Positions 46,392-55,390 of a stretch of DNA of 64,000 bases are shown in pieces. The notes beneath the pieces were generated by a model, which searched no databases, was not told where the DNA came from, and saw nothing but the letters and a program-made list of their open reading frames with translations. The DNA comes from Arenibacter catalasegens (GTDB lineage Bacteria; Bacteroidota; Bacteroidia; Flavobacteriales; Flavobacteriaceae), in contig NZ_PHQQ01000005.1 in NCBI RefSeq assembly GCF_002909235.1, positions 1-64,000 on the forward strand, given 5' to 3'. The first letter of the stretch is position 1, and every line of letters begins with the position of its first letter. The translations under genes and the position numbers were made by a program.

Positions 46392-47129
46392 ATGATCAAT
46401 ATAGATATAAATTGCGACGTAGGGGAGGGCATAGGCAATGAAGCACAATTAATGCCCCTTATCTCTTCATGTAATATAGCCTGCGGTGGCCATGCCGGTG
46501 ATAAAGGGACCATGATGCAGATAGCCCGTCTGGCCAAAGATCACCAAGTCCTAATTGGTGCTCACCCATCCTATCCCGACAGGGAAAATTTTGGAAGAAA
46601 TACCATAAATATATCTGAAAAGGATTTACAAAAAAGCATCCTTGCCCAAATAGGGGATTTAATAGCGGCACTGAAATCCTTGGGCATGAGGTTGCACCAC
46701 ATAAAACCACATGGAGCATTGTACAATGATATTGCAAAGGACAGGAAGTTGGCCTTAGTGTTTTTAAATTGCATCAAGGAATACAGGAAAGATGTTTATT
46801 TATATGTTCCCTACCGATCAAAAATAGAAGAGGAAGCTATACGATTAGGATTTAGGATAAAATTTGAGGCGTTTGCCGATAGAAATTATAATCAGGACCT
46901 CTCACTAGTTTCCAGAAAGGAACCCATGGCCTTGATTCAAAACCCCCAAGCGGTTTTGGACCATCTTTTAAATATGGTTAAAAAAGAAACCGTTTTAACC
47001 TTATCCAACAAGGAAGTAAAAATCAAGGCGGATACCTATTGCATTCACGGAGATTCTCCTTTATCATTACAAATATTAATGTATCTTTCACAACAATTAC
47101 CTAAGAACCAAATCTTAATAAAAAAGTGA
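46392..47129 (+). CDS. pxpA: 5-oxoprolinase subunit PxpA (LamB/YcsF family)
   Basis: 245 residues. INIDINCDVGEGIGNE at the N-terminus, SCNIACGGHAGDKGTM and GAHPSYPDRENFGR are the family signatures. PxpA with PxpB and PxpC hydrolyses 5-oxoproline to glutamate using ATP. Its stop overlaps the GTG of pxpB. Confidence 0.95.
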   Translation: MINIDINCDVGEGIGNEAQLMPLISSCNIACGGHAGDKGTMMQIARLAKDHQVLIGAHPSYPDRENFGRNTINISEKDLQKSILAQIGDLIAALKSLGMRLHHIKPHGALYNDIAKDRKLALVFLNCIKEYRKDVYLYVPYRSKIEEEAIRLGFRIKFEAFADRNYNQDLSLVSRKEPMALIQNPQAVLDHLLNMVKKETVLTLSNKEVKIKADTYCIHGDSPLSLQILMYLSQQLPKNQILIKK

Positions 47130-47863
47130 GCGATTTCAAAATATCCGTCAGGCAATTTGGTGTCCATGCCATTTTGGTGGAATGGCCCAATAAGGTGCAA
47201 GAGTCCATATTGGAGGAAATTCTTCAGTTCATTCAGTATTTAAAGAAAAACAAATTAAATGAAAAGGAGTGGGAGTTTGTACCTGCTTATAATTCACTTA
47301 CTTTGATTTGCAAGGATACCGTCTTAGATTTTGACAATCTTAAACCAAAAATAAAGGAGTGGTATGCCATTAAAGAAAAGGTAGCTTCTGCTACCAAATA
47401 CCTTTGGAGATTGCCAGTTAGTTATGATTTGGAATTTGGGTTAGATCTACAGGAAATTTCCGGCGAATTGGGATTAACAGTTGAGCAAATTATAGAACAA
47501 CACTCCCAAAGTACCTATACCGTTTATGGTATCGGTTTTTTACCTGGTTTTATGTATTTGGGAGGAGTTCCTGAAACTTTGGAGGTCCCCAGAAAGTCGG
47601 TACCAAGATCTAAAGTGCCTAAGGGTTCTGTTGGCCTGGCGGGAAAACAAACTGGAATTTACCCTCAAGATTCGCCAGGGGGATGGAACATAATCGGCAA
47701 ATGTCCAGTACCCATGTTCAACGTGAAAAATGAAAGTCCTTGTTTTGTTAATGTAGGGGATAAAATTCAATTTTATTCTATTTCAATGGCCGAATACCAA
47801 CTACACAAAATAGAAGCTGAGGTCGGTATATATAACATAGAAAAAATAGTTCTGGATGCTTAA
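47126..47863 (+). CDS. pxpB: 5-oxoprolinase subunit PxpB (KipI family)
   Basis: 245 residues with GTG start overlapping the pxpA stop (GTGA). Signatures are YGIGFLPGFMYLGGVPETL, VPRSKVPKGSVGLAGKQTGIYP and DSPGGWNIIGKCPVPMF. Together with PxpC it forms the ATP-dependent 5-oxoprolinase; in Bacillus the KipI homologue also inhibits a sensor kinase, a role not implied here. It overlaps pxpC by 8 bases. Confidence 0.94.
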   Translation: MSDFKISVRQFGVHAILVEWPNKVQESILEEILQFIQYLKKNKLNEKEWEFVPAYNSLTLICKDTVLDFDNLKPKIKEWYAIKEKVASATKYLWRLPVSYDLEFGLDLQEISGELGLTVEQIIEQHSQSTYTVYGIGFLPGFMYLGGVPETLEVPRKSVPRSKVPKGSVGLAGKQTGIYPQDSPGGWNIIGKCPVPMFNVKNESPCFVNVGDKIQFYSISMAEYQLHKIEAEVGIYNIEKIVLDA

Positions 47864-48695
47864 CATTTTAAAATCTGGTTTTTTCACTACAGTGCAGGAT
47901 ACTGGCAGATTTAGATATCGGGACAAAGGAGTTCCGGTTGCCGGGGTAATGGATTCATATTCTGCATCCAAGGTCAATTCTTTATTGGAGAACGATGAAA
48001 ATTGCGCCGTTTTGGAAATAACCATGACTGGGCCCTCATTGGAATTTGAAGAAGAAACCTATATCGTTTTGGGGGGGGCAGAAATGTCCGTCACCCTAAA
48101 CAAAAACGCTATTGAAAACTATAAAGTTTATAAAGTTAATAGTGGCGATATATTAAGCTACGGGAAATTGGAAATAGGTTTCAGGGCCTATTTGGGGATA
48201 AAGGACGGATTCAAAACAGCACAGGTTTTGGGTAGCAGGTCCTTTTTTAAACCAATTACAGAAAAAGATTGCATAAAGAAAATGGCCGATCTTCCTTATA
48301 CCACTTGCAAACTATTCAATCCAAAAATTTCCAAACTTAAGGTAGATTCTGTCTTGGATAAATCCGTATTGGAAGTTTATAAAGGGCCAGAATATAAACT
48401 TTTAACAGATAGCCAATTAGCTAAATTATTTTATCGCGACTTTTCAGTAGCCAATGAGAACAACCGAATGGCATATCAGCTCAATGAGGTGATAGATGAA
48501 AACAAGATTTCCATGTTAACCTCGGCCACCCTTCCTGGAACGGTGCAATTGACCCCTTCTGGAAAATTAATTATTCTTATGAAAGACGGACAAACTACAG
48601 GGGGTTATCCTAGAATTTTGCAACTGTCGGACATGGCTATGTCCATTTTAGCACAAAAAAGATCTGGAGACCACATTAATTTTAAATTAAAATAG
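47856..48695 (+). CDS. pxpC: 5-oxoprolinase subunit PxpC (KipA family)
   Basis: 279 residues. TTVQDTGRFRYRDKGVPVAGVMD and the NRMAYQLN and GTVQLTPSGKLIILMKDGQTTGGYPRI segments match the biotin-dependent-carboxyltransferase-like KipA/PxpC family. It is the last gene of the DUF2891-Nramp-pxpABC operon. Confidence 0.94.
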   Translation: MLNILKSGFFTTVQDTGRFRYRDKGVPVAGVMDSYSASKVNSLLENDENCAVLEITMTGPSLEFEEETYIVLGGAEMSVTLNKNAIENYKVYKVNSGDILSYGKLEIGFRAYLGIKDGFKTAQVLGSRSFFKPITEKDCIKKMADLPYTTCKLFNPKISKLKVDSVLDKSVLEVYKGPEYKLLTDSQLAKLFYRDFSVANENNRMAYQLNEVIDENKISMLTSATLPGTVQLTPSGKLIILMKDGQTTGGYPRILQLSDMAMSILAQKRSGDHINFKLK

Positions 48696-48749
48696 GTGCC
48701 TCAAACTTATTTCTTTGTCAATTAAATATTAATGTTTAATTTTACAGTA

Positions 48750-48797
48750 ATGAAATTAAATGAAAACTTAATCAGTGTAGTCATTATCGTCCCTTAA
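48750..48797 (+). CDS. Ilv leader peptide
   Basis: A 15-residue open frame, MKLNENLISVVIIVP followed by TAA. It has Leu, Ile and Val at eight of its 15 positions, mostly in the run LISVVIIVP, similar in kind to the E. coli ilvGMEDA leader, and lies just before a terminator/antiterminator pair and 320 bases before ilvD. Ribosome stalling at these codons when branched-chain aminoacyl-tRNAs are scarce would favour antitermination. Confidence 0.8.
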   Translation: MKLNENLISVVIIVP

Positions 48798-48802
48798 GGG
48801 GG

Positions 48803-48864
48803 TGATACGGATTTCTATTGATTTAAAAAGCCTGTATCAGATATATTTGATACAGGCTTTTTTT
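48803..48864 (+). promoter_or_regulatory. Ilv transcription attenuator
   Basis: The terminator is an 11-bp stem AGCCTGTATCA (48829-48839) and TGATACAGGCT (48848-48858), 8-base loop, followed by T7 (48858-48864). TGATACGG at 48803-48810, just after the leader stop, can pair instead with the 5' arm of the terminator, forming an antiterminator. The leader peptide provides the sensing step. Confidence 0.8.
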
Positions 48865-49117
48865 ATGTTTTCATCAAATGATTTTGGATTTTATGTCCAT
48901 TTCAACCAAAAAACAAAGTTATATAAGGGAATAAAAGCCTACTGAATATGATATGGTTTATCTATTTAAACTACTGATTACTAGCTAGTTAAAATTAAAT
49001 CATTATCATTGAATTTAAATCAAAGTTTTATGTTAAAAACGCAAGGGTTTTTAAACTTTTATCTTTGGAAGTCGTAGTGTATATAGTTAAGTATTAAAAC
49101 AGAAAGAATATAGATCA
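48865..49117 (+). promoter_or_regulatory. Leader after the attenuator with a possible second promoter
   Basis: TATCTTTG at 49060-49067 matches TAnnTTTG, about 50 bases before the ilvD start. Its -33 region is poor. If active, it would give attenuator-independent expression. No gene lies in this stretch. Confidence 0.4.
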
Positions 49118-50794
49118 ATGGAATTAAATAAACATAGTAAAAACGTTACCCAGGACCCTACACAACCGGCTGCTCAGGCCATGTTATATGCCATTGGTTT
49201 GGACGAAGAGGATTTGAAAAAACCTTTGATCGGAATAGGCAGTACAGGTTATGAGGGGAATCCTTGTAATATGCACTTAAATGATTTGGCCCAGGAGGTA
49301 AAACGAGGTACGGAAAAAGGGGGCTTAATTGGGCTTGTGTTTAATACTATCGGTGTAAGTGATGGTATTTCCATGGGTACTTACGGCATGAGATATTCCC
49401 TGCCTTCGAGAGACATTATCGCAGATTCCATGGAAACAGTGGTACAGGCTATGAACTACGATGGTTTGATTACGGTGGTTGGATGTGATAAGAATATGCC
49501 TGGTGCACTAATGGCTATGATCAGATTAAACAGACCTTCCGTTATGGTTTATGGTGGCACGATCGCTTCTGGATGTTTTAAAGATAAGAAGTTGGATATC
49601 GTTTCTGCCTTTGAAGCATGGGGTGAAAAGGTTGCTGGAACCATGAACGAAGAAGATTTCAAAGGAGTAATCCAAAATGCCTGCCCAGGAGCAGGGGCCT
49701 GTGGTGGTATGTACACTGCCAACACCATGGCTTCCGCTATTGAAGCTTTGGGCATGGCCCTTCCTTTCAATTCTTCCAATCCTGCCATTGGCAAAGAAAA
49801 GCAGCAGGATGCGATAAGTGCTGGTTTTGCTTTAAGAAATTTATTGGAAAATGATATTAAGCCTAGCGATATCATCACTAGAAAATCTTTTGAAAATGCC
49901 GTGCGTTTGCTAACGCTTTTAGGAGGGTCCACCAATGCGGTGCTTCACTTCTTGGCCATAGCCAAAGCTGCAGATGTTGAGTTTACATTGGATGATTTTC
50001 AAAGAATTAGTGATACTACTCCATTTTTAGCGGATTTAAAACCAAGTGGCAAATACTTAATGGAAGATTTACATCGTGCTGGTGGTACACCCGCCGTGAT
50101 GAAATTTATGTTGGAAAACGGTATGTTGCACGGTGATTGTTTAACCATAACTGGAAAGACCGTTGCAGAGAACCTTGCCAATGTTCCAAGTTTAAAAGAA
50201 GGTCAGGAAATAATTAAGCCTTTGAATGCTCCAATTAAGGCATCCGGACACTTGAGAATATTATATGGAAATCTTGCAGAAGAAGGAGCTGTAGCCAAGA
50301 TTACAGGTAAAGAAGGGTTGCATTTTAGTGGTCCTGCCAAAGTTTTTGATGACGAGTTTTTAGCCAATGCCGGTATCGGAAAAGGATTGGTAAAAAAAGG
50401 GGATGTAGTGGTGATAAGGTACGAAGGTCCAAAAGGTGGGCCTGGGATGCCAGAAATGTTAAAACCAACAGCTGCTATAATGGGTGCCGGTCTAGGTAAA
50501 GACGTCGCCTTGATTACGGATGGTCGCTTTTCGGGTGGTACCCACGGATTTGTGGTAGGTCATGTCTGCCCTGAAGCCCAAGATGGTGGCACCATAGCCT
50601 TATTGAAGGATGGGGATATCATTACCATTGATGCAGAAAAGAATAGCATTTCTGTGGCCTTGTCCGATGAGGAGATAAAAACACGTAGAGCAAATTGGAT
50701 ACAACCTGCTTTAAAGGTAAAAAAAGGTAGTTTATATAAATATGCCAAAACAGTATCCTCTGCATCGCAAGGTTGTGTGACCGACGAAATTTAG
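49118..50794 (+). CDS. ilvD: Dihydroxy-acid dehydratase
   Basis: 558 residues. Cys ligands for the Fe-S cluster are in [18 protein letters not shown] and [13 protein letters not shown]; the C-terminal domain has [20 protein letters not shown] and [16 protein letters not shown]. It converts dihydroxy acids to keto acids for valine and isoleucine synthesis. First gene after the leader and attenuator. Confidence 0.97.
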   Translation: MELNKHSKNVTQDPTQPAAQAMLYAIGLDEEDLKKPLIGIGSTGYEGNPCNMHLNDLAQEVKRGTEKGGLIGLVFNTIGVSDGISMGTYGMRYSLPSRDIIADSMETVVQAMNYDGLITVVGCDKNMPGALMAMIRLNRPSVMVYGGTIASGCFKDKKLDIVSAFEAWGEKVAGTMNEEDFKGVIQNACPGAGACGGMYTANTMASAIEALGMALPFNSSNPAIGKEKQQDAISAGFALRNLLENDIKPSDIITRKSFENAVRLLTLLGGSTNAVLHFLAIAKAADVEFTLDDFQRISDTTPFLADLKPSGKYLMEDLHRAGGTPAVMKFMLENGMLHGDCLTITGKTVAENLANVPSLKEGQEIIKPLNAPIKASGHLRILYGNLAEEGAVAKITGKEGLHFSGPAKVFDDEFLANAGIGKGLVKKGDVVVIRYEGPKGGPGMPEMLKPTAAIMGAGLGKDVALITDGRFSGGTHGFVVGHVCPEAQDGGTIALLKDGDIITIDAEKNSISVALSDEEIKTRRANWIQPALKVKKGSLYKYAKTVSSASQGCVTDEI

Positions 50795-50869
50795 GATTAG
50801 GAAAATAGATACCCAAGAGAAATAATAAAAGTTTTATACCAAGTATGTTAACCGATTAGGTCTACAATT

Positions 50870-52603
50870 ATGGAAACATTAAATAAGGAAAAAGAAACGT
50901 CAACAAAGCAGAGCACTGTTAGGATCAGTGGTGCAGAGGCTATCATCCATTGTCTATTGGCCGAGGGTGTAGATTTAATATATGGATATCCTGGAGGGGC
51001 AATTATGCCCTTATATGATGAATTGTATAAATTTCAGGATAAACTTACACATATATTAACAAGACATGAGCAGGGAGCTACCCATGCGGCCCAAGGGTAC
51101 GCTAGGGTAACCGGAAAAGTAGGTGTGGCCGTGGCCACTTCTGGTCCAGGAGCTACTAATTTGATTACAGGTATTGCGGATGCCCAGATAGATTCAACTC
51201 CAATGGTCTGCATTACTGGACAGGTAGCAAGACATTTATTGGGGTCAGACGCTTTTCAGGAAACTGATATCATAGGAATTTCAACTCCTGTAACCAAATG
51301 GAATTGTCAAGTTACCAAAGCTTCTGAAATTCCTGAGGCATTGGCAAAGGCTTTCTATATTGCAAAATCCGGTAGACCAGGACCAGTATTGGTAGATATA
51401 ACCAAAAATGCTCAGGTTGATGAGTTCGATTATTCATACGAACATTGTAAAGGGGTTCGTAGCTACAATCCTTACCCTAAACCAAACCTAAAAGCGATTG
51501 AGGAAGCGGCCAATTTGATCAATGCGGCCAAAAAACCATTCATTGTTTTTGGACAGGGTGTAATTTTAGGGCAAGCAGAAGAACAGCTTAAAGCTTTGGT
51601 GGAAAAGGCTGGTATTCCTGCAGCTTGGACGATTCTTGGACTCTCCGCTATGGATACGGACCATCCTTTAAATGTAGGTATGGTTGGAATGCACGGAAAC
51701 TACGGGCCTAATCTATTGACAAATGAATGCGATTTACTCATTGCCATTGGCATGCGTTTTGACGATAGGGTAACAGGAAGTCTGGACACCTATGCGAAAC
51801 AGGCCAAAATAATCCATTTCGACATAGACCCTGCAGAAATAAACAAAAACGTAAAAGCAGATGTTGCGGTCTTGGGCGATTCCAAGGCAACTTTGGATTT
51901 ATTATTGCCTTTGATCAAAAACAATAAACACGAAACTTGGCACAATCAGTTTAAGGAAAAATATAAGATAGAATTTGACCAGATCATTAAAAACGATGTT
52001 TATCCTACCAAGGATAAACTTACAATGGCCGAGGTTATAGAGGAAATCAATTTAGCCAGTGGCCATAAGGCAATCATAGTATCGGATGTGGGTCAGCACC
52101 AAATGATTGCTTGCCGATATGCCAAATTTAAACAGTCCAAAAGTAACGTTACTTCAGGTGGATTGGGCACTATGGGCTTTGCCCTACCAGCAGCGATAGG
52201 AGCTAAAATGGGAGCCATGGATAGGGAAGTAGTTGCCATAATTGGTGATGGTGGATATCAAATGACTATACAGGAATTGGGAACTATTTTTCAGAACAAG
52301 ACCCCTGTTAAGATTGTGGTACTTAATAATGATCATTTGGGAATGGTTCGCCAGTGGCAAGAACTGTTCTTCGAGAGTCGTTATGCATCAACCGTAATGG
52401 TTAATCCAGATTTTGTAAAAATTGCGGAAGGCTATGATATAGAGGCAAAACGTGTTAGCGAAAGAAAGGATTTAAAGCCCACTATACAAAAGATGTTAGC
52501 ATCAAAAGACGCTTTCTTTTTAGAAGTGTGCGTGGAAAAGGAAGACAATGTTTTTCCAATGATTCCGTCAGGAGCATCGGTATCGGATATTCGTTTGAAA
52601 TAA
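50870..52603 (+). CDS. ilvB: Acetolactate synthase large subunit
   Basis: 577 residues, thiamine-diphosphate enzyme. GAEAIIHCLLAEGVDLIYGYPGGAIMPLYDEL, the catalytic Glu in LTRHEQGATHAAQGYAR, SGPGATN, and the ThDP-binding GDGGYQMTIQELGTIFQNKTPVKIVVLNN are all present. It makes acetolactate and acetohydroxybutyrate. Follows ilvD by 75 bases. Confidence 0.97.
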   Translation: METLNKEKETSTKQSTVRISGAEAIIHCLLAEGVDLIYGYPGGAIMPLYDELYKFQDKLTHILTRHEQGATHAAQGYARVTGKVGVAVATSGPGATNLITGIADAQIDSTPMVCITGQVARHLLGSDAFQETDIIGISTPVTKWNCQVTKASEIPEALAKAFYIAKSGRPGPVLVDITKNAQVDEFDYSYEHCKGVRSYNPYPKPNLKAIEEAANLINAAKKPFIVFGQGVILGQAEEQLKALVEKAGIPAAWTILGLSAMDTDHPLNVGMVGMHGNYGPNLLTNECDLLIAIGMRFDDRVTGSLDTYAKQAKIIHFDIDPAEINKNVKADVAVLGDSKATLDLLLPLIKNNKHETWHNQFKEKYKIEFDQIIKNDVYPTKDKLTMAEVIEEINLASGHKAIIVSDVGQHQMIACRYAKFKQSKSNVTSGGLGTMGFALPAAIGAKMGAMDREVVAIIGDGGYQMTIQELGTIFQNKTPVKIVVLNNDHLGMVRQWQELFFESRYASTVMVNPDFVKIAEGYDIEAKRVSERKDLKPTIQKMLASKDAFFLEVCVEKEDNVFPMIPSGASVSDIRLK

Positions 52604-52636
52604 ACAGAAATCGGCCTCCAGAATTAAAGTAGAAAA

Positions 52637-53215
52637 ATGAACGATTTAAATATTTTAGACAGACCAGTGCAACATGCCGATATAGAAAAAAGATCCAAGG
52701 AGATCGGTTTTGCTATGTCATCGGATCTGTATATTGGAGTATTGCTAAAGTCGTTGATTGCCTCAAAACCTAACTCACGATTCTTGGAATTGGGAACTGG
52801 AATAGGTCTTTCACTTTCTTGGATGGTCGCTGGAATGGATGAAGAATCAGAATTGATTACTATTGACAACGACCCTAAGCTCAGTGAAATTGCGATGGAT
52901 TACTTTGGACAGGACGCTAGGGTGAAAATAATTTGCGAAGATGGTAGTGAATGGCTGAAAAATTATAAAGGTGAAAAATTCGACTTGGTCTTTGCGGATG
53001 CGTGGCCGGGAAAATACAGTGAGTTGGAAGAATTATTAGATCTAATCAATGTTGGTGGATTTTATGTTGTGGACGATTTAATTCAACAACCCAACTGGCC
53101 AAAAGGACATCCAGAAAATGTTAAAAGATTTGTGGATTACTTAGAGGGAAGAAAAGATTTAATTATTACCAAAATGAATTGGTCCACGGGCTTGATTATC
53201 GCAGTAAAAAAATAA
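52637..53215 (+). CDS. SAM-dependent O-methyltransferase
   Basis: 192 residues. SRFLELGTGIGLSLSWM is the SAM-binding glycine loop, LITIDNDPKLSEIA the acidic strand end and FDLVFADAWPGKYSELEELLDLINVGGFYVVDD the catechol-O-methyltransferase-like segment. The substrate is unknown. It is located between ilvB and ilvN in the same orientation with short gaps, so it should be transcribed with the branched-chain operon. Confidence 0.88.
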   Translation: MNDLNILDRPVQHADIEKRSKEIGFAMSSDLYIGVLLKSLIASKPNSRFLELGTGIGLSLSWMVAGMDEESELITIDNDPKLSEIAMDYFGQDARVKIICEDGSEWLKNYKGEKFDLVFADAWPGKYSELEELLDLINVGGFYVVDDLIQQPNWPKGHPENVKRFVDYLEGRKDLIITKMNWSTGLIIAVKK

Positions 53216-53258
53216 AATAATTATTAATTAAAATTGCCCATAACCTTATATATAGATA

Positions 53259-53801
53259 ATGGATTGGGTTGAGGAGATGGAAAAAAAATGGTTTACAATT
53301 TCAGTATACTCCGAGAATAGCGTAGGATTACTGAACAGAATATCAGGGATATTTTTAAAACGTCATATAAACATTGAAAGTTTAAATGTCTCAAAATCGG
53401 AAATTGAACATGTGTCCAAATTCACAATAGTTGTGTACACCACTGAAGACTGGGTGACCAATATTGTTGGGCAGGTTGAAAAACAAATTGAGGTTATTAA
53501 AGCATTCTACCATACCGATGAAGAAACTATATATCAAGAGTCGGCATTGTTTAAAGTAGCTTCCACCTTGCTGTTCGATGAACGAAATATTCAAAACATC
53601 ATTAAGGAAAGTAATTCTCAAATTGTTACTGTGTCCAGAGATTTCTTTGTACTAGCGAAAAGTGGAAGAAGAAATGAAATTGATGACATGTACCAACAAT
53701 TAAAACCCTATGGTATTATGCAATTTGTGCGCTCAGGGCGAATAGCAGTTACTAAATCGGAAATGAAAATTTCATCACTATTAAAAGAGTTTAATCAATA
53801 A
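53259..53801 (+). CDS. ilvN: Acetolactate synthase small (regulatory) subunit
   Basis: 180 residues, starting at MDWVEEM or six codons later at MEKKWF, which follows GAGGAG. N-terminal ACT domain: FTISVYSENSVGLLNRISGIFLKRHINIESLNVSKSE. The C-terminal domain (SRDFFVLAKSGRRNEIDDMYQQLKPYGIMQFVRSGRIAV) is conserved. It binds valine for feedback control and activates the large subunit. Confidence 0.95.
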   Translation: MDWVEEMEKKWFTISVYSENSVGLLNRISGIFLKRHINIESLNVSKSEIEHVSKFTIVVYTTEDWVTNIVGQVEKQIEVIKAFYHTDEETIYQESALFKVASTLLFDERNIQNIIKESNSQIVTVSRDFFVLAKSGRRNEIDDMYQQLKPYGIMQFVRSGRIAVTKSEMKISSLLKEFNQ

Positions 53802-53846
53802 ATAATTAACCCCGGAGTTAATCGGGATATAAATCGAGTTAGAAAA

Positions 53847-55322
53847 ATGGCAAATTACTTTAATACACTTTCATTAAGAGAACAACTTACCCAATTGGGA
53901 AAATGTAGGTTTATGGAATCTACTGAATTTTCTGATGGTGTATCCGCTTTAAAAGGGAAAAAAATTGTAATCGTAGGCTGTGGTGCACAGGGTCTTAACC
54001 AAGGTCTTAATATGCGCGATTCCGGATTGGATATTTCCTATACCCTTAGGGATGCTGCAATAAAGGAAAAAAGACAATCTTTTGTGAACGCAAGTGAAAA
54101 CGGATTTAAGGTAGGTACTTATGAGGAACTTATCCCGACTGCTGATGTGGTTATCAACTTAACTCCGGACAAGCAGCATACAAGCGTAGTTTCTGCGGTT
54201 ATGCCATTAATGAAAAAAGGAGCTACATTATCCTACTCACATGGTTTTAACATTGTGGAGGAAGGAATGCAGATTCGTGAGGATTTAACAGTTATCATGG
54301 TTGCACCAAAATGTCCAGGTTCTGAAGTACGTGAAGAATACAAAAGAGGTTTTGGAGTACCTACATTGATTGCTGTACACCCTAACAACGATCCGCAAGA
54401 CAAAGGATTGGCCCAAGCCAAGGCCTATGCCGTTGCTACAGGAGGACATAAAGCCGGTGTTTTGGAGTCTTCTTTCGTTGCAGAAGTAAAATCTGACCTA
54501 ATGGGAGAACAGACCATTCTTTGTGGATTGTTGCAAACCGGTTCTATTCTTTGTTTCGATAAAATGATTGAAAAGGGAATGGATGCTGGATATGCTTCCA
54601 AGCTTATTCAGTACGGATGGGAAACAGTTACTGAAGGTCTTAAATATGGAGGTATTACCCATATGATGGATCGCTTGTCCAACCCTGCAAAAATTAAGGC
54701 CTTTGAATTGTCAGAAGAATTAAAGGATATTATGCGTCCCCTTTTCCACAAGCATATGGACGATATCATGAGCGGTCATTTCTCCAAGACTATGATGGAG
54801 GACTGGGCCAATGATGATAAAAACCTATTGACCTGGAGAGCGGCAACTGGAGATACTGCATTCGAAAAAACTCCTGCTGGATCAGATAAAATTTCCGAAC
54901 AAGAATTTTATGATCACGGTGTTTTAATGGTTGCAATGGTTAGAGCAGGTGTTGAATTGGCTTTTGAAGCCATGACAGAATCTGGAATTATTGCCGAATC
55001 TGCCTACTATGAATCACTTCATGAAACCCCATTGATAGCAAATACTATTGCTAGAAAGAAATTGTTCGAAATGAACAGGGTAATATCCGATACAGCGGAA
55101 TACGGTTGCTATTTGTTTGATCACGCTTGTAAGCCGTTATTGGCCGATTTTATGAAAAACATAGACACAGACGTAATTGGAAAACATTTTGCCGATCAAA
55201 AACATTTAAGTGTTGATAACGCAAAACTAATTGCCGTTAACAAGGCATTACGCGAACATCCAGTAGAGATAGTAGGTTCAAGGTTGCGTGCTTCCATGAC
55301 TGCTATGAAACCTATAGTATAA
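53847..55322 (+). CDS. ilvC: Ketol-acid reductoisomerase (long class II form)
   Basis: 491 residues, the long E. coli-like form with a duplicated C-terminal domain. NADPH site [69 protein letters not shown] is the next conserved block. Two acidic metal-binding stretches follow in the helical domains ([11 protein letters not shown] and a later repeat). It makes dihydroxyvalerates from acetolactate. Confidence 0.96.
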   Translation: MANYFNTLSLREQLTQLGKCRFMESTEFSDGVSALKGKKIVIVGCGAQGLNQGLNMRDSGLDISYTLRDAAIKEKRQSFVNASENGFKVGTYEELIPTADVVINLTPDKQHTSVVSAVMPLMKKGATLSYSHGFNIVEEGMQIREDLTVIMVAPKCPGSEVREEYKRGFGVPTLIAVHPNNDPQDKGLAQAKAYAVATGGHKAGVLESSFVAEVKSDLMGEQTILCGLLQTGSILCFDKMIEKGMDAGYASKLIQYGWETVTEGLKYGGITHMMDRLSNPAKIKAFELSEELKDIMRPLFHKHMDDIMSGHFSKTMMEDWANDDKNLLTWRAATGDTAFEKTPAGSDKISEQEFYDHGVLMVAMVRAGVELAFEAMTESGIIAESAYYESLHETPLIANTIARKKLFEMNRVISDTAEYGCYLFDHACKPLLADFMKNIDTDVIGKHFADQKHLSVDNAKLIAVNKALREHPVEIVGSRLRASMTAMKPIV

Positions 55323-55340
55323 TCAAGCGTCATTAATCTG

Positions 55341-55375
55341 AAGACCTGCCAAGTTTCTTGAACTCGGCAGGTCTT
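55341..55375 (+). terminator. Strong hairpin between ilvC and ilvA
   Basis: AAGACCTGCCAAGTT and AACTCGGCAGGTCTT form a 15-bp stem with one A-C mismatch and a TCTTG loop, followed by TGTTTATAC. It ends 15 bases before the ilvA start. It may reduce transcription into ilvA or separate the two messages; the T tract is short, so partial read-through is likely. Confidence 0.65.
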
Positions 55376-55390
55376 TGTTTATACAAACAT

